A stretch of DNA of 51,761 nucleotides from Dehalococcoides mccartyi (GCA_020724525.1 DYGU01000011.1:1-51761), one strand, 5' to 3'. Positions 17,288-26,959 are shown, counted from the stretch's first letter. The notes: a model not told the origin generated them from the sequence alone. Numbers and translations: made by a program.

Positions 17288-17803
17288 ATGGACCAACAGT
17301 ATGCCGAATTAATCTTTGATAGGCCTGTCCATAGATTTCTTCAGAGATTCTTCTTGTCAAATACAGCAATGCAAAGCCTTATTCTAATTTCACCGATTAT
17401 GACCACCTTGGAAGGAACAAGATTTAGCTTAGCCCGAGTATGCCACAAGATTAACCACGACCGAATACCAACCTATGTCATCACCAGAGAACCGGAAGAG
17501 GATTTCCACGAAGAAGCAGTAAAGCTACTCCACACTTCCGATTTTACCGAAGTTAGATTTAATCCATCGCTTCATGCTAAACTGTATATATGTAAACAAG
17601 AGAACGGCGGCTTCGCTCTATTAGGTTCAGGGAACCTTACTCGCAGCTCGATAGAGCGAAATATTGAGATTGGAATTATTATTCGTGACCGGGGTCAGGG
17701 GAGGGAGCTCTTTCACGAATTATTCTATTGGGGTGTAGTGAGACTTAGAACACTTGCTGAAAGCAAGTTGGTCAAAAGAATGACTTATGTTAGGAGGATG
17801 TAA
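17288..17803 (+). CDS. PLD-family nuclease-like protein with one HKD motif
   Basis: 171 residues with a single phospholipase-D active site: H-A-K-L-Y followed by GFALLGSGNLTRSSIERN (H-x-K...G-S-x-N). Single-HKD proteins such as Nuc or the BfiI nuclease domain work as dimers and cleave DNA without metal. It is the first gene of a tight plus-strand run with two ATPases, an unknown protein and an adenine methyltransferase, pointing to a nuclease in a defence module. The stop at 17801-17803 lies one base before the next start. DrmC of DISARM is also PLD-type but longer. Confidence 0.75.
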   Translation: MDQQYAELIFDRPVHRFLQRFFLSNTAMQSLILISPIMTTLEGTRFSLARVCHKINHDRIPTYVITREPEEDFHEEAVKLLHTSDFTEVRFNPSLHAKLYICKQENGGFALLGSGNLTRSSIERNIEIGIIIRDRGQGRELFHELFYWGVVRLRTLAESKLVKRMTYVRRM

Positions 17804-17804
17804 A

Positions 17805-18962
17805 ATGGAATTTAAGGAATGGTTTTGCTTAAAGAATAGAGAAAGCTTTATTATTGACGCCAAGGTTAATCCCACTGATGCCAGATTTTATTTTGGCAGA
17901 GATGAGATAAAGAGAAGGATTCAGAATCAATTAAAGAGGTCTTTTATTGAACCGGGCATCCCCAAAATGATCGTCTATGGTAGCTATGGCTCAGGCAAGA
18001 CCCAGACGCTTTACTACATGCAACACTTTCTCCAAAAGGAGATGCCGGGTGAAAAAGCTTTTACTATTTGTCCTGTTCATGTAGACCTGGAAATGAGGAG
18101 TAAATCTGATCACTACCATTGGCATCTTCAACTCATGGAGAAGCTTGGCAGAGAAACGGTGACCAAGTGGATTGAAAATTTGATTAAGCGTAGCTTACAT
18201 ATTAATGAAGAAGTTAAGGCAATTTTTGGCGATTTGAACCTGGTTGAAGCAGTTCCCCGCATCCGGGAAGGAGGTGACATTGGCTTCGCTGCTTGGCGTT
18301 GGCTTTGTGGGCAACCACTCCCTACGAGGGAATTGGAGCAACTGAAGGTAACCCGAAACTTAGGACAAACCGGCTCTGGTGATTTAGTCAATGCTATGGT
18401 AGGAATAGGTAAGCTTGCCGAAGTTAATAGCGAGAAGATTGTTTTTTTCATGGACGAGGCAGAACAATTCCACAATGTGACTGCACACGATGCAGTCCAA
18501 TACCTCCATGATTACGTGAGGAAGCTATCTGAAAGGGCAAACTCTACCGTAGGCTTTGTCATTTCCAGCTATGGATTGACTGTCGACGATATGCCATCGG
18601 TCTTATCCAGACCAGACATAAGGCAAAGAATTAAAGAAATCAACATTATTCATCTTCCCCCTTTGCCCTCGATTAAAGATGTCCAAATATTTCTGAAAGA
18701 ACTGCTTTCTGAACTAGTTGATAGACCAAAAGCGGAAGCTAAGATACATAATGAAGGATTAGGTGTAGCTCTTGATACCTATCCTCTTAATAGTGCCGCC
18801 TTTGACCGGCTGTGCGATTATGCCTTGGCTGACCCGGCAAAATGTCTTCCACGCAATATTATTAACGCCCTTAATGAAAGCTGCATTACTGCCTGGGACG
18901 AGGGAAAGGCTATTGTTGATGAGAATATTATCGATGAGATTGCTCCTCTTGTATTTGGTTAG
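17805..18962 (+). CDS. AAA/ORC-like ATPase of the defence-like operon
   Basis: 385 residues. Walker A YGSYGSGKTQTL near residue 58 and Walker B KIVFFMDEAEQFHN near 214, followed by a helical C-terminal lid region (PRNIINALNESC...), the layout of ORC/Cdc6-, ExeA- or BrxC-like ATPases. AGGAGG at 17792-17797 is seven bases before the ATG at 17805, so the upstream in-frame ATG at 17787 is rejected. It begins one base after the PLD gene. It may load or drive the HerA-like protein encoded next; that is inference. Confidence 0.72.
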   Translation: MEFKEWFCLKNRESFIIDAKVNPTDARFYFGRDEIKRRIQNQLKRSFIEPGIPKMIVYGSYGSGKTQTLYYMQHFLQKEMPGEKAFTICPVHVDLEMRSKSDHYHWHLQLMEKLGRETVTKWIENLIKRSLHINEEVKAIFGDLNLVEAVPRIREGGDIGFAAWRWLCGQPLPTRELEQLKVTRNLGQTGSGDLVNAMVGIGKLAEVNSEKIVFFMDEAEQFHNVTAHDAVQYLHDYVRKLSERANSTVGFVISSYGLTVDDMPSVLSRPDIRQRIKEINIIHLPPLPSIKDVQIFLKELLSELVDRPKAEAKIHNEGLGVALDTYPLNSAAFDRLCDYALADPAKCLPRNIINALNESCITAWDEGKAIVDENIIDEIAPLVFG

Positions 18963-18969
18963 GCTATAA

Positions 18970-20349
18970 ATGAAGAGGTTTTCAATTAAACCGCGCTGCC
19001 CACAAGCAAAGGAAATATTGATTGGACTGACCAAGGATATATCTTCAGAGAGGGTGTTTCTGGGGCGATTGACTGAAGCCGGCCCAGTTGTTTTGGCTAA
19101 CTTCGACCTCTCTTCGGAGCATGTTATCGCCATCTTTGGGAAAAGAGGCTCCGGAAAGTCATTTACATTAGGGAGTATCTTAGAGGGACTGTGCACTCAG
19201 CAAAATAATTCATCTATATCACAAATTTCCAAAACTAAAGGCATTCTTCTTTTTGACACTTTAGGCATATTTCAGTGGACAAATATATCTCTTTCTCCAG
19301 ACTCAAGCCAGAAGATAGTTCGTGAACAGCTATCTCAGCACAAAGGCTGGAATATTCATCCTGAGCCTTTGGATGTCCTTATTTGGGTGCCTGAAGACGG
19401 CAATGTGAATGTGGTTACTGGAATAGCTAAGAAGTTTACAGTAAATACCTCAGGCCTTGATGCCTCCGACTGGGGATATTTGCTTGGGCTGGATATTTTC
19501 CAGGACCGTATGGGGCAGCTCCTTAGCGATGCCTACATAAAAGTTGTATGGGAAGGGTGGCACGATACCAGTAAATTACATCCTCCAAAAGCAGATTATT
19601 CTTTAGATGACCTCATAAACTGTGTTAAGCGGGACGCGGAGCTCCAAGAAAGCTATCAATCAGAGACCCGCCGAGCTATTATGCAGCAGCTTGCCACCTA
19701 TCAGCGCAACCCGCCTTTTCAGACTTCGGGGACAAAGCTGGCTGAGCTTCTTCGCCCAGGACACTTAAGTGTATTGGTAATGAATAAGATGTCCGATGAG
19801 CTAAGGTTTGTTCTCCTAACTGCCTTAACCAGGAAAATTATTCAGGCACGAATTGAAGCCTCCGAAATTGAAAAACAACTCCAGATTTTACCAACCCTTT
19901 CACCACAAGAAAAACAATTATTAGAGAATAAGCTAGCCAATTCTATCCCACCCTCTTGGATAGCCATTGATGAAGCACAAAACGCCTTACCTGCAGAACG
20001 ACGAACCACCGCCTCAGACATTTTGGTTAAATTGGTTCGCGAGGGCAGGAACTACGGTTTATCTTTTGTATTTACCACCCAACAACCTTCGGCTATAGAC
20101 CAACGCATCCTAGCCCAGGTAGATACCATTATTGCCCATAAACTTACAGTGCAGAGCGATATTGACTATGTCAGAAAAAACCTGAAGTCAAGCCTGCCCG
20201 AAGAAGTCATGTATGGCAATAGTGTTCTTTCTTTTGATAGTCTGTTGAGGGCTTTAGACATTGGTCAAGCCCTCGTTTCCAATACTGAAAGCGAAAGAGC
20301 TTTTATTTTGGATATTCGCCCTAGAGTGAGTGTTCACGGAGGCTTCTAA
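18970..20349 (+). CDS. HerA/DUF87-like ATPase
   Basis: 459 residues of the HerA-FtsK class. Walker A FGKRGSGKSFTLGSI near residue 57, the GILLFDTLGIFQW strand seen in DUF87 proteins, Walker B SWIAIDEAQNALP and FVFTTQQPSAID as sensor. An N-terminal barrel-like segment (about residues 10-45, FLGRLTEAGPVVLANFDL) fits the HAS-barrel that HerA uses to bind partners. HerA hexamers pump DNA and pair with nucleases such as NurA, Sir2 or DUF4297 in repair and defence. It lies eight bases after the ATPase. Confidence 0.8.
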   Translation: MKRFSIKPRCPQAKEILIGLTKDISSERVFLGRLTEAGPVVLANFDLSSEHVIAIFGKRGSGKSFTLGSILEGLCTQQNNSSISQISKTKGILLFDTLGIFQWTNISLSPDSSQKIVREQLSQHKGWNIHPEPLDVLIWVPEDGNVNVVTGIAKKFTVNTSGLDASDWGYLLGLDIFQDRMGQLLSDAYIKVVWEGWHDTSKLHPPKADYSLDDLINCVKRDAELQESYQSETRRAIMQQLATYQRNPPFQTSGTKLAELLRPGHLSVLVMNKMSDELRFVLLTALTRKIIQARIEASEIEKQLQILPTLSPQEKQLLENKLANSIPPSWIAIDEAQNALPAERRTTASDILVKLVREGRNYGLSFVFTTQQPSAIDQRILAQVDTIIAHKLTVQSDIDYVRKNLKSSLPEEVMYGNSVLSFDSLLRALDIGQALVSNTESERAFILDIRPRVSVHGGF

Positions 20350-20352
20350 CTA

Positions 20353-21609
20353 ATGATCGTAATCAGAGCTTTGGAGAATACTAACCGCTCCATGCAACGC
20401 CTGGGGTTCTTAAAATACCTAGCCTCCAGATGTGCCGCTAGAGATACTTCAAATCTGACAGTTTTGGGGCAGGAATTGATTAGCACTGTAACTCAGAAAG
20501 TGAAGTTGTCAGTAAAACCGGAGATTTTGCGCTATATTGAAAGGAGGCTTACCGACCGAGCTTATCAAGAACTAAGGAAAATCGCCTCCAAAAATCCAGA
20601 ATTTCTTACTCTGGAAATCCAGGATGTTTATCTTTCCTCAACAGAACTACCTTCGCGAACCGGGAAATTGGTTCATGATGACTGGAGAAAGTTCCCTTAC
20701 TTTCTCTCTTCCCTGGGCTTAATGCGTAAGGGACTTTACTCTTTAGTGGTTCGAGGTTATGCATTATTGAAACTGGTCTCCCCACAGGAAATTACCGCTT
20801 TTAAGGAATATTCATCTCATTTCAACCCCTTTAAACTGGACTTGAAACAAAAAATGCTGTTTTTGTTTCAACTTCTTGAGCACGACGGGGACATTCTGCA
20901 GCCTCTATATTCCCAAATTCTAGCTGAAAATGGCTCTTTTAGCGACCGTGATGCTGGCGACCTTCTCCCCGATATTTTCCGAGGACTGGAGAAAAGGCTA
21001 AGAACCAGGGTGATAAGTGGCAGTGATATACTTCGCCTCCAACGCCTGCTTAGCACTGCATCAAATGTTGAAAAATGGAAAGGAAAACCCTATACTGGCA
21101 AAGGTGCCAGGGAAGAATCTATTACAGTCAGACTTGAACCTTTGGTAGATATTGGGCTTCTGGAAAAGAAAGACCCTTGTGCTTATAAATATCACCTTTC
21201 CCTACCCGGCAAAGCTTTCTTCCATTTCTTTACTGCTTCCGACGATATAGATAGCTTTTTAGGCAAATATTTCTTTCATAGCCTCAATTCAAGTTTTAAA
21301 TTGGGTGCAAAGACCACTACTAATAGTAACTTCATTCTAAACCAGCTCTACCAAAGCTATGACAGCCTTAAAAGCCCCTGGGGCTACGCCCCTCTGACTG
21401 ATGTTGCCCTTCTTGCTGGCATTAACAGCCTGGCAGATAAAAAAGTTTACTTTGAGATTAATGATGCCATTGCTCTCTTGAAGACTTTTCAGAAACAGCA
21501 ACCCGAGGCAATAAGGTTCAATATTAACCGCATGGGGAAACTGGCTTATGTCGAATTCATTATCCCTCCTACTAACACACAAATTCAGCCTGCCTTAAGG
21601 AACAAATAA
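20353..21609 (+). CDS. Unknown protein with a probable winged-helix region, defence-like operon
   Basis: 418 residues, mostly helical. Around residues 255-290 the segment LEPLVDIGLLEKKDP...YHLSLPGKAFFHFF looks like the recognition helix and wing of a winged-helix domain, which suggests DNA or protein binding. No catalytic motif is evident. It starts three bases after the HerA stop and ends two bases before the methyltransferase ATG, so it belongs to the same transcript. I recognise no named family; it may be the specificity or adaptor subunit of the module (speculative). Confidence 0.6.
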   Translation: MIVIRALENTNRSMQRLGFLKYLASRCAARDTSNLTVLGQELISTVTQKVKLSVKPEILRYIERRLTDRAYQELRKIASKNPEFLTLEIQDVYLSSTELPSRTGKLVHDDWRKFPYFLSSLGLMRKGLYSLVVRGYALLKLVSPQEITAFKEYSSHFNPFKLDLKQKMLFLFQLLEHDGDILQPLYSQILAENGSFSDRDAGDLLPDIFRGLEKRLRTRVISGSDILRLQRLLSTASNVEKWKGKPYTGKGAREESITVRLEPLVDIGLLEKKDPCAYKYHLSLPGKAFFHFFTASDDIDSFLGKYFFHSLNSSFKLGAKTTTNSNFILNQLYQSYDSLKSPWGYAPLTDVALLAGINSLADKKVYFEINDAIALLKTFQKQQPEAIRFNINRMGKLAYVEFIIPPTNTQIQPALRNK

Positions 21610-21611
21610 TA

Positions 21612-22184
21612 ATGAAAAAGAACAGGGCTCAACCCCAATCCAGACATCTTCATCAGATAGAAATAGATGCTAAATTTTTTGTCCACAGGCTGACTCAGGC
21701 TGTGGAGAAGCTGAGAAAGCCAATAAGGCAATCTCTACAGACAACCATCAGCCGTGACCCCACTTTTAAGAAAGGGCTTGAGGCTTGGGCAAAAAAGCAG
21801 GGGATTGCCAACTTCGCCGATGAAGCCTTCTATAATGCTACTGCTCGACAGCTTGTTTACCGCATCCTGGGCAAAATCCTCTTCTATCAAAGCTTGCAAG
21901 GGCATAAAAAGGAGCTTGACCCAATAGACTTCTCTGGTCTGGATATTGCCTTGGTAATCCCCCGGCTTTGGGAATGTTTTGAAAAAGCTCGTCAGATTGA
22001 CTATCAAGCCGTGTTTGGAACCGATATCTGCGAACAGATCCCCTTCCCCGAGCCGGCAGTTCAAGAATTGTGCCAACTCATAAGCGACCTTAATAATTAC
22101 AACTTTTCCACTATGCCCCATGATGTGATGGGACAGGTCTTTGAACAACTTATTCCACCTGAGGAACGACATTCTTTAGGGTAA
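21612..22184 (+). pseudogene. Adenine methyltransferase, N-terminal domain, ending at an in-frame TAA
   Basis: 190-residue helical N-terminal domain resembling HsdM/Eco57I-type methyltransferases, ending FEQLIPPEERHSLG before TAA at 22182-22184. In the family this reads ...R..LGQ(Y/F)(Y/F)TP, and the frame continues immediately as YFTPEDLVDF, so TAA sits where CAA (Gln) is expected: a single C-to-T change. The ATG follows the previous gene by two bases. Without readthrough this fragment has no catalytic domain. Confidence 0.75.
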
Positions 22185-24560
22185 TACTTCACCCCTGAGG
22201 ATTTGGTTGACTTTATTAATGCCTTCTGCATCCGAAGCAAGGATTATAATGTTATTGACCCTACTTGTGGCAGCGGCACCTTTCTGCTTCGGGCATATGA
22301 TAGATTGAACTTCTTTGGGCAGCGAAATCATGGAGAGCTTCTCAATCAGCTTTGGGGAGTGGATATTGCTCATTTCCCTGCTGAACTGGCGACGATAAAC
22401 CTCTATCGTCAGAATTTAGCTGACGTGGCTAACTTCCCTCGCATAGTTCGCAAAGACTTCTTTGAGGTAAAAGCAGGCGATATATTTGACTTTCCTGCTC
22501 CAGAGCCAGAAACTGACCTATTAGTCTCTGAAAAGCTTCCTGTGTTTGATGCTGCTGTAGGTAATTTCCCTTATATCAGGCAAGAACTTATTGAAAGGAG
22601 TGTCAAAGGTTATAAGCAAAATTTGGAGCGAGTTCTGGCTGAGGATTGGCTTAATGATTATCCAGAGTTTTTTGAAAAGGGCGGGATCCCTCGGCTCTCA
22701 GGTCAAGCCGATATTTATGCCTATTTGTTTTTCCACACCGTCCGCTTCATAAGGGAAGGTGGAAGGATGGGCTTTATTACCTCTAATGCCTGGCTTGATG
22801 TCGCCTATGGGTATGAGCTACAAAAATTCTTCCTTAAGAACTTCAAAATCATAGCCATTTTGGAATCCCGGTATGAGCCTTGGTTTGAGCAATCGGCGGT
22901 TAACACTGTGGTTACTATCCTTGAGCGTTGCTCCGATAAAGAGGAGCGGGACCAGCATCTGGTCAAGTTTGTCAAAGTAAAAAGGAAACTCCGTGAGCTT
23001 ATCCCCAGGGATATGAAGCTTGATGCCATGAACCGCTGGTCGGGAATAGACAGGCTTGTTGCCAAAATAGAAAATGCCGGTGGTGAGTATTGGCAAATTA
23101 TAGGTGACAAGTCAGTCAATATCCTCAAAGGGCATAAGACCTACGAAGATATGGATTTCCGCATCAGGGTGAAAAGACAGGTTGAACTGCTTAACGAATT
23201 GGAAAAAGCAGGCAAAATGGTGAAGTGGGGAGTTTATCTCAGAGCGCCGGAAGTTTACTTTGAGATTCTGGAGAAATGCAAAGATAAGCTCGTGCCCTTA
23301 AATAACAGGACAAAGATTATTGGTGGAATTATAACAGGCGATAATAATTTCTTCTATTTAAGCAAGGAGAAACTTAGCCATCATGAGATCGAGGATGAGT
23401 TTCTAGTGGATGTAGTGAAGACCCCGCGGGAAATAAAAACTATTTCTTTTTCTTCAAAGGGTACTAAGTACAAATTATTGAATGTTCAACTGCCTAAATC
23501 AGAGCTTTATGGGAAAAAAGTAAAAAGATATATCGAAGAAGGAGAAAACCGAAAAATCGATGGAAAATCTTCTTTCAAAGACAAAGAAACTTGGTATAGA
23601 TTGAGAATAAAGCGAGCACCTTTATTATGGCCAGACTTGAGAAACGATATTCATATATGTCATATCAATAAAGATTTGATTCCCTTTGAGCACAATTTTT
23701 ATGGAATAATACCTATTAAAAAAGAAGACGAAGAAATATTGTGTTCCTTTTTAAATTCTTCAATTTTATGGAATTTTCTAGAAGTAGAAGGCAGAGTTGC
23801 TTTAGGTGAGGGTGCAATAAGATTGGTAAAGGAGGATCTAGAGAAAATCCCAATAATAGCCCCAGATCTGATTTGCGAGCCTGGAAAACAAGAAATCATC
23901 CAAGCCTTCTCAAACCTCCTAAAGCGCCCCATTAAGTCTATCTTTGAAGAGGTGAAGATGGCTGACCGGCAAAAGCTGGATAGCCTGATTTTAGAAGCTA
24001 TTGGGCTTGACTCCAACAAATACCTTCAACCGCTTTATGAAGGGTTAACCCAACTGGTGCGAGAAAGGCTAGAACTTGGGAGAATGAGAGGAAGGATAAA
24101 AAAGGCAAAGTCGGAGAGAAACCTGGAGAGAATAAAAGAACAAGTGATAGCAGAGTTATTACCCAATGGCGTCAAAAAATTCCCGGAGGATTTTCGTGAG
24201 CCTTCAAAAGCTGGCTTCTTTGAACTGGATATCCCTACTGAGCCTCTCAAACTTGAACCACCTTTCTTCGGTAAGCAAAAAGTAATCTCTGACAGTGGTT
24301 GGTGTCATGAGGCTAAGAGCCCAGCTGAAGCCAAATTCATTATCTATGCTCAAGCAGGCGGTCATACCAGAGTAGCTATTCCTAAAGATGGTGTAGTCCT
24401 TCTCAAAATGGTGTCTAATTACGAAAGATATCTGAAGGAACTCAAAGAAAACCTTTTCAATGCCTTTTCAATTCGTATTTTTGACTATAAACAAGCTCAA
24501 GCTCTCACAGGGATAGTCTTTAAGGAATTAGGATTACCAGAATCTGTGGAAAAGGAATAG
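22185..24560 (+). pseudogene. Adenine methyltransferase, catalytic and C-terminal domains after the in-frame stop
   Basis: Same frame as the preceding fragment. It carries SAM motif I DPTCGSGTFLLRAYD and a motif IV variant VGNFPYIRQE, where NPPY is usual and the second residue is Phe. A long C-terminal region (from about 23300) resembles the target-recognition part of type IIG/Eco57I enzymes; no PD-(D/E)XK nuclease motif is obvious. The first possible restart is TTG 22203, which would lack the N-terminal domain. Whole protein about 980 residues. It would modify adenines in host DNA while the PLD/ATPase proteins attack unmodified DNA (inference). Confidence 0.78.
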
Positions 24561-24694
24561 AGGATTGGCGTGGAGAGATTAAAGGAGCAAGGACATTCTT
24601 AAGCCCGCTTTATACCTTTGCACTTTATAGCGTTCTGTTCAATTTGGCTGCATCCTCTTTGCCTACCGGGAAAAGCAAAGATAATTTATTAAAA

Positions 24695-24721
24695 CCCCTG
24701 AAAAACTTCGTTTTTCAGGGG
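24695..24721 (+). terminator. Strong hairpin after the methyltransferase operon
   Basis: CCCCTGAAAAA (24695-24705), loop CTTCG, TTTTTCAGGGG (24711-24721): an 11-bp perfect stem. There is no following T-run, so it is either a rho-independent terminator of unusual form or a processed 3' end. Confidence 0.5.
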
Positions 24722-24806
24722 GCCCGAATTTGGAGACGGGTTAAGCACAGGTTTACTTTGAGAAAGACATAAGGACTTTTTCAGCAATCTCTTATTGCTT
24801 TGGCTT

Positions 24807-24825
24807 AATGTAATAATGTTGCATT
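24807..24825 (+). promoter_or_regulatory. Putative Zur box
   Basis: AATGTAATAATGTTGCATT is an imperfect palindrome with AATG/CATT ends and an A+T-rich centre, as Fur-family operators are. It covers the -35 hexamer of the promoter just upstream of the fur/zur-type gene, consistent with zinc-dependent self-repression (inference). Confidence 0.5.
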
Positions 24826-24847
24826 TAAAATAAGAACTTGTTAAAAT
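24819..24847 (+). promoter_or_regulatory. Promoter of the zur-znu operon, predicted nearly leaderless
   Basis: TTGCAT (24819-24824), 17-base spacer, TAAAAT (24842-24847). The expected start of transcription is at about 24854, only a few bases before the ATG at 24857, and no Shine-Dalgarno sequence is visible. Confidence 0.5.
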
Positions 24848-24856
24848 GGTTTTACT

Positions 24857-25291
24857 ATGTCCCAAATTGGGGATTCGCTGCAGTTCTTGCGCTCTCGGGG
24901 CTATAAAGTAACGGCACCCCGGAAGCAGGTGCTGGAAGTCCTGAGGCGGTCGTCTAAGCCATTATCGGCTTACCAGATTCAAAAATCGCTGCCAATAAAG
25001 GGTAAACCTTTAAACGCGGTCACTATTTATCGCATTCTCAACTTGTTTTGCTCTCTTAATTTAGCCCATAGGGTGTTGTCTTCCGGGGGTTTTGTGATAT
25101 GCACCTTGAGCGAAGGGGAAGGCTGTCACCGGTTTGTGGTCTGTCGGCATTGTGGTAGTCTTCAAGAATTTGCCAGTGAAACATTGTGTCAGGAAGAAAG
25201 CCAAATTACCCAAGATTTAGGCTTTCAGGCGGAATATCACTTGTCGGAAGTCTCAGGTTTGTGCTTGAAATGTCGAGGAGGTCAAAGGTGA
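24857..25291 (+). CDS. zur: Fur-family regulator, probably Zur
   Basis: 144-residue metalloregulator. The N-terminal winged helix (residues 5-80) includes RGYKVTAPRKQVLEVL and NAVTIYRILNLF. The C-terminal dimer domain has structural zinc cysteines CRHCG and CLKC and sensory residues around CHRFVVC. It is followed by znuA, znuC and znuB, so the sensed metal is most likely zinc. The stop overlaps the znuA start by four bases (GTGA, 25288-25291). No Shine-Dalgarno sequence is seen. Fur or Mur specificity cannot be excluded from sequence alone. Confidence 0.88.
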   Translation: MSQIGDSLQFLRSRGYKVTAPRKQVLEVLRRSSKPLSAYQIQKSLPIKGKPLNAVTIYRILNLFCSLNLAHRVLSSGGFVICTLSEGEGCHRFVVCRHCGSLQEFASETLCQEESQITQDLGFQAEYHLSEVSGLCLKCRGGQR

Positions 25292-26169
25292 AGGTGGGGC
25301 TTGGTTTAATAGTCACCGTTAGTTTACTTTTGGCTTTAGCTGGCTGCCAGGTGCTGCCTGTGGAAGCAAAACTTAAGGTGGTCGCCAGTATTTTTCCTCT
25401 GGCTGACTTTGTCAGTAATATAGGGGGAGAAAAAGTAGAGGTAATTACTCTCCTGCCTACAGGAGCCAGCCCCCATACTTATGAGCCAAAGCCGAGACAG
25501 GTAAAAGAGATAGCCAGGGCTAAAGTCTTTGTTAAGAACGGTCTGGGGCTGGAATTCTGGGCAGAGAAGGTGGTCAGGGCTGCTGCCAATCCCAATTTGA
25601 TGATAATTGATGCTTCCGAAGGAATATCTCCTATAGGTGATGAGCACCATGGTGGGGCTAATCCCCATGTCTGGCTTGACCCTGTTTTAGCTCGGCAACA
25701 GGTGAAAAATATCACTCAGGCTCTTATTCAGGCTGACCCGGTAAATAAAGAGTTTTATGAAAAGAATGCGGCACAGTACTTAGCAAGCTTGGAAGCTTTA
25801 GACAAGAAAATCAGGGAGACGGTGACTAATTTTTCTATCCGGGAATTTATTGCTTTTCATCCAGCGTGGACTTATTTTGCCCAGCGTTATGGGCTGGTGG
25901 AAGCAGCTACAATTGAAGAAGCACCGGGGAAGGAAGCATCTCCGGCGCATATAAAAAATGTTATTGATACGGCGAAAAAGTTAGGTGTTAAGGCTATTTT
26001 TGCCGAGCCCCAGTTTAATCCTAAAGCTGCCAAAAGGATTGCTGAAGAAGTAAGTGCTCAGGTTCTTTTTCTTGACCCTTTAGGGGGACCTGAGTTAAAG
26101 GACAGGAATAGCTACCTGAAGCTGATGAGTTATAACTTAGAGCAGATGAATGAGGCTATGGGTAAGTAG
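25288..26169 (+). CDS. znuA: Zinc ABC transporter substrate-binding lipoprotein
   Basis: 293-residue cluster A-I binding protein. A signal peptide ends in the lipobox LALAGC, so it is a membrane-anchored lipoprotein. Metal ligands are expected at H in SPHTYEPKP, H in NPHVWLDP and H in AFHPAWTYFAQ; the short DEHHGG stretch fits a histidine-rich zinc loop. GTG 25288 is chosen because GAGGAGG lies just upstream and a start further upstream would put about 30 extra residues before the signal peptide. It overlaps the zur stop. A manganese-specific relative is possible, but the neighbours favour zinc. Confidence 0.88.
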   Translation: MKVGLGLIVTVSLLLALAGCQVLPVEAKLKVVASIFPLADFVSNIGGEKVEVITLLPTGASPHTYEPKPRQVKEIARAKVFVKNGLGLEFWAEKVVRAAANPNLMIIDASEGISPIGDEHHGGANPHVWLDPVLARQQVKNITQALIQADPVNKEFYEKNAAQYLASLEALDKKIRETVTNFSIREFIAFHPAWTYFAQRYGLVEAATIEEAPGKEASPAHIKNVIDTAKKLGVKAIFAEPQFNPKAAKRIAEEVSAQVLFLDPLGGPELKDRNSYLKLMSYNLEQMNEAMGK

Positions 26170-26170
26170 T

Positions 26171-26953
26171 ATGGACATAGTAAAAGTTGAAAGCGTTTGG
26201 GTCTATTGTCGGGATAATTTAGTATTGAAGGATGTCAGCTTAAATATTGGGACCGGGGAGTTTCTGGGTCTTATTGGACCTAATGGGGGTGGGAAGACGA
26301 CTCTGGTAAAAGTCATTTTGGGCTTGGTTAGACCTGATAAGGGGAGGGTGGAAGTTTTTGGCAGTTCTCCGGAAAGATTAGGTAAGAAACGACCCTTAAT
26401 TGGTTACCTGCCGCAAAGAAATCTTATTGACTGGGAATTCCCGGCTTCAGTCCTGGATGTGGTTATGATGGGGAGGTACGGACAGATAGGGGTCTTGAAG
26501 CCACCATCCCGTGAAGACAGGGAAAAGGCTCTTCAGGTTCTGGAGCGGGTAGGTATGGTGGACCTGGCACAGCGTCAGATTGGGCAACTTTCTGCAGGAC
26601 AACAACAACGAGTATTTATTGCCCGAGCTCTGGTTACTTCCCCCAAACTCTTGCTTTTGGATGAGCCTGTAGCCGGGGTAGATGCTGCCACTCAAGATAA
26701 GTTTTATCAATTTCTGGGAGAGCTTAAAGAGGAATTAGGATTGACTATTGTTATGGTTTCTCATGACTTAGCCGTAATCTCCAACTATGTGGAAAAGTTA
26801 GCTTGCTTGAACCAGAATCTTCACATACATGCGCCTCCAGAGGAGGTCTTCGCCAGTGGTAGCTTGAAGAAAGTCTATGGCTGCGAGGTGGAATTATTAA
26901 CTCACGGATTGGTGCCACACCGGGTGGTGGAGAAACATAAAGGAGGGTCATAG
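26171..26953 (+). CDS. znuC: Zinc ABC transporter ATP-binding protein
   Basis: 260-residue ABC ATPase: Walker A GPNGGGKTTLVK, Q-loop in GYLPQRNLIDW, signature LSAGQQQRVFIARAL, Walker B LLLLDEPVAG, H-loop VMVSHDLAVI. ATG 26171, one base after the znuA stop, fits homologues better than the in-frame ATG at 26150 inside znuA. It powers import with ZnuB. The gene ends 51 bases before znuB, and that gap holds a REP-like hairpin. Confidence 0.92.
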   Translation: MDIVKVESVWVYCRDNLVLKDVSLNIGTGEFLGLIGPNGGGKTTLVKVILGLVRPDKGRVEVFGSSPERLGKKRPLIGYLPQRNLIDWEFPASVLDVVMMGRYGQIGVLKPPSREDREKALQVLERVGMVDLAQRQIGQLSAGQQQRVFIARALVTSPKLLLLDEPVAGVDAATQDKFYQFLGELKEELGLTIVMVSHDLAVISNYVEKLACLNQNLHIHAPPEEVFASGSLKKVYGCEVELLTHGLVPHRVVEKHKGGS

Positions 26954-26959
26954 GCATTT

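Noticed and set aside
22182-22184. Stop-codon reassignment as an explanation for in-frame stops
   Set aside because: TAA, TAG and TGA all end intact genes in this window, so a recoded stop is not supported.
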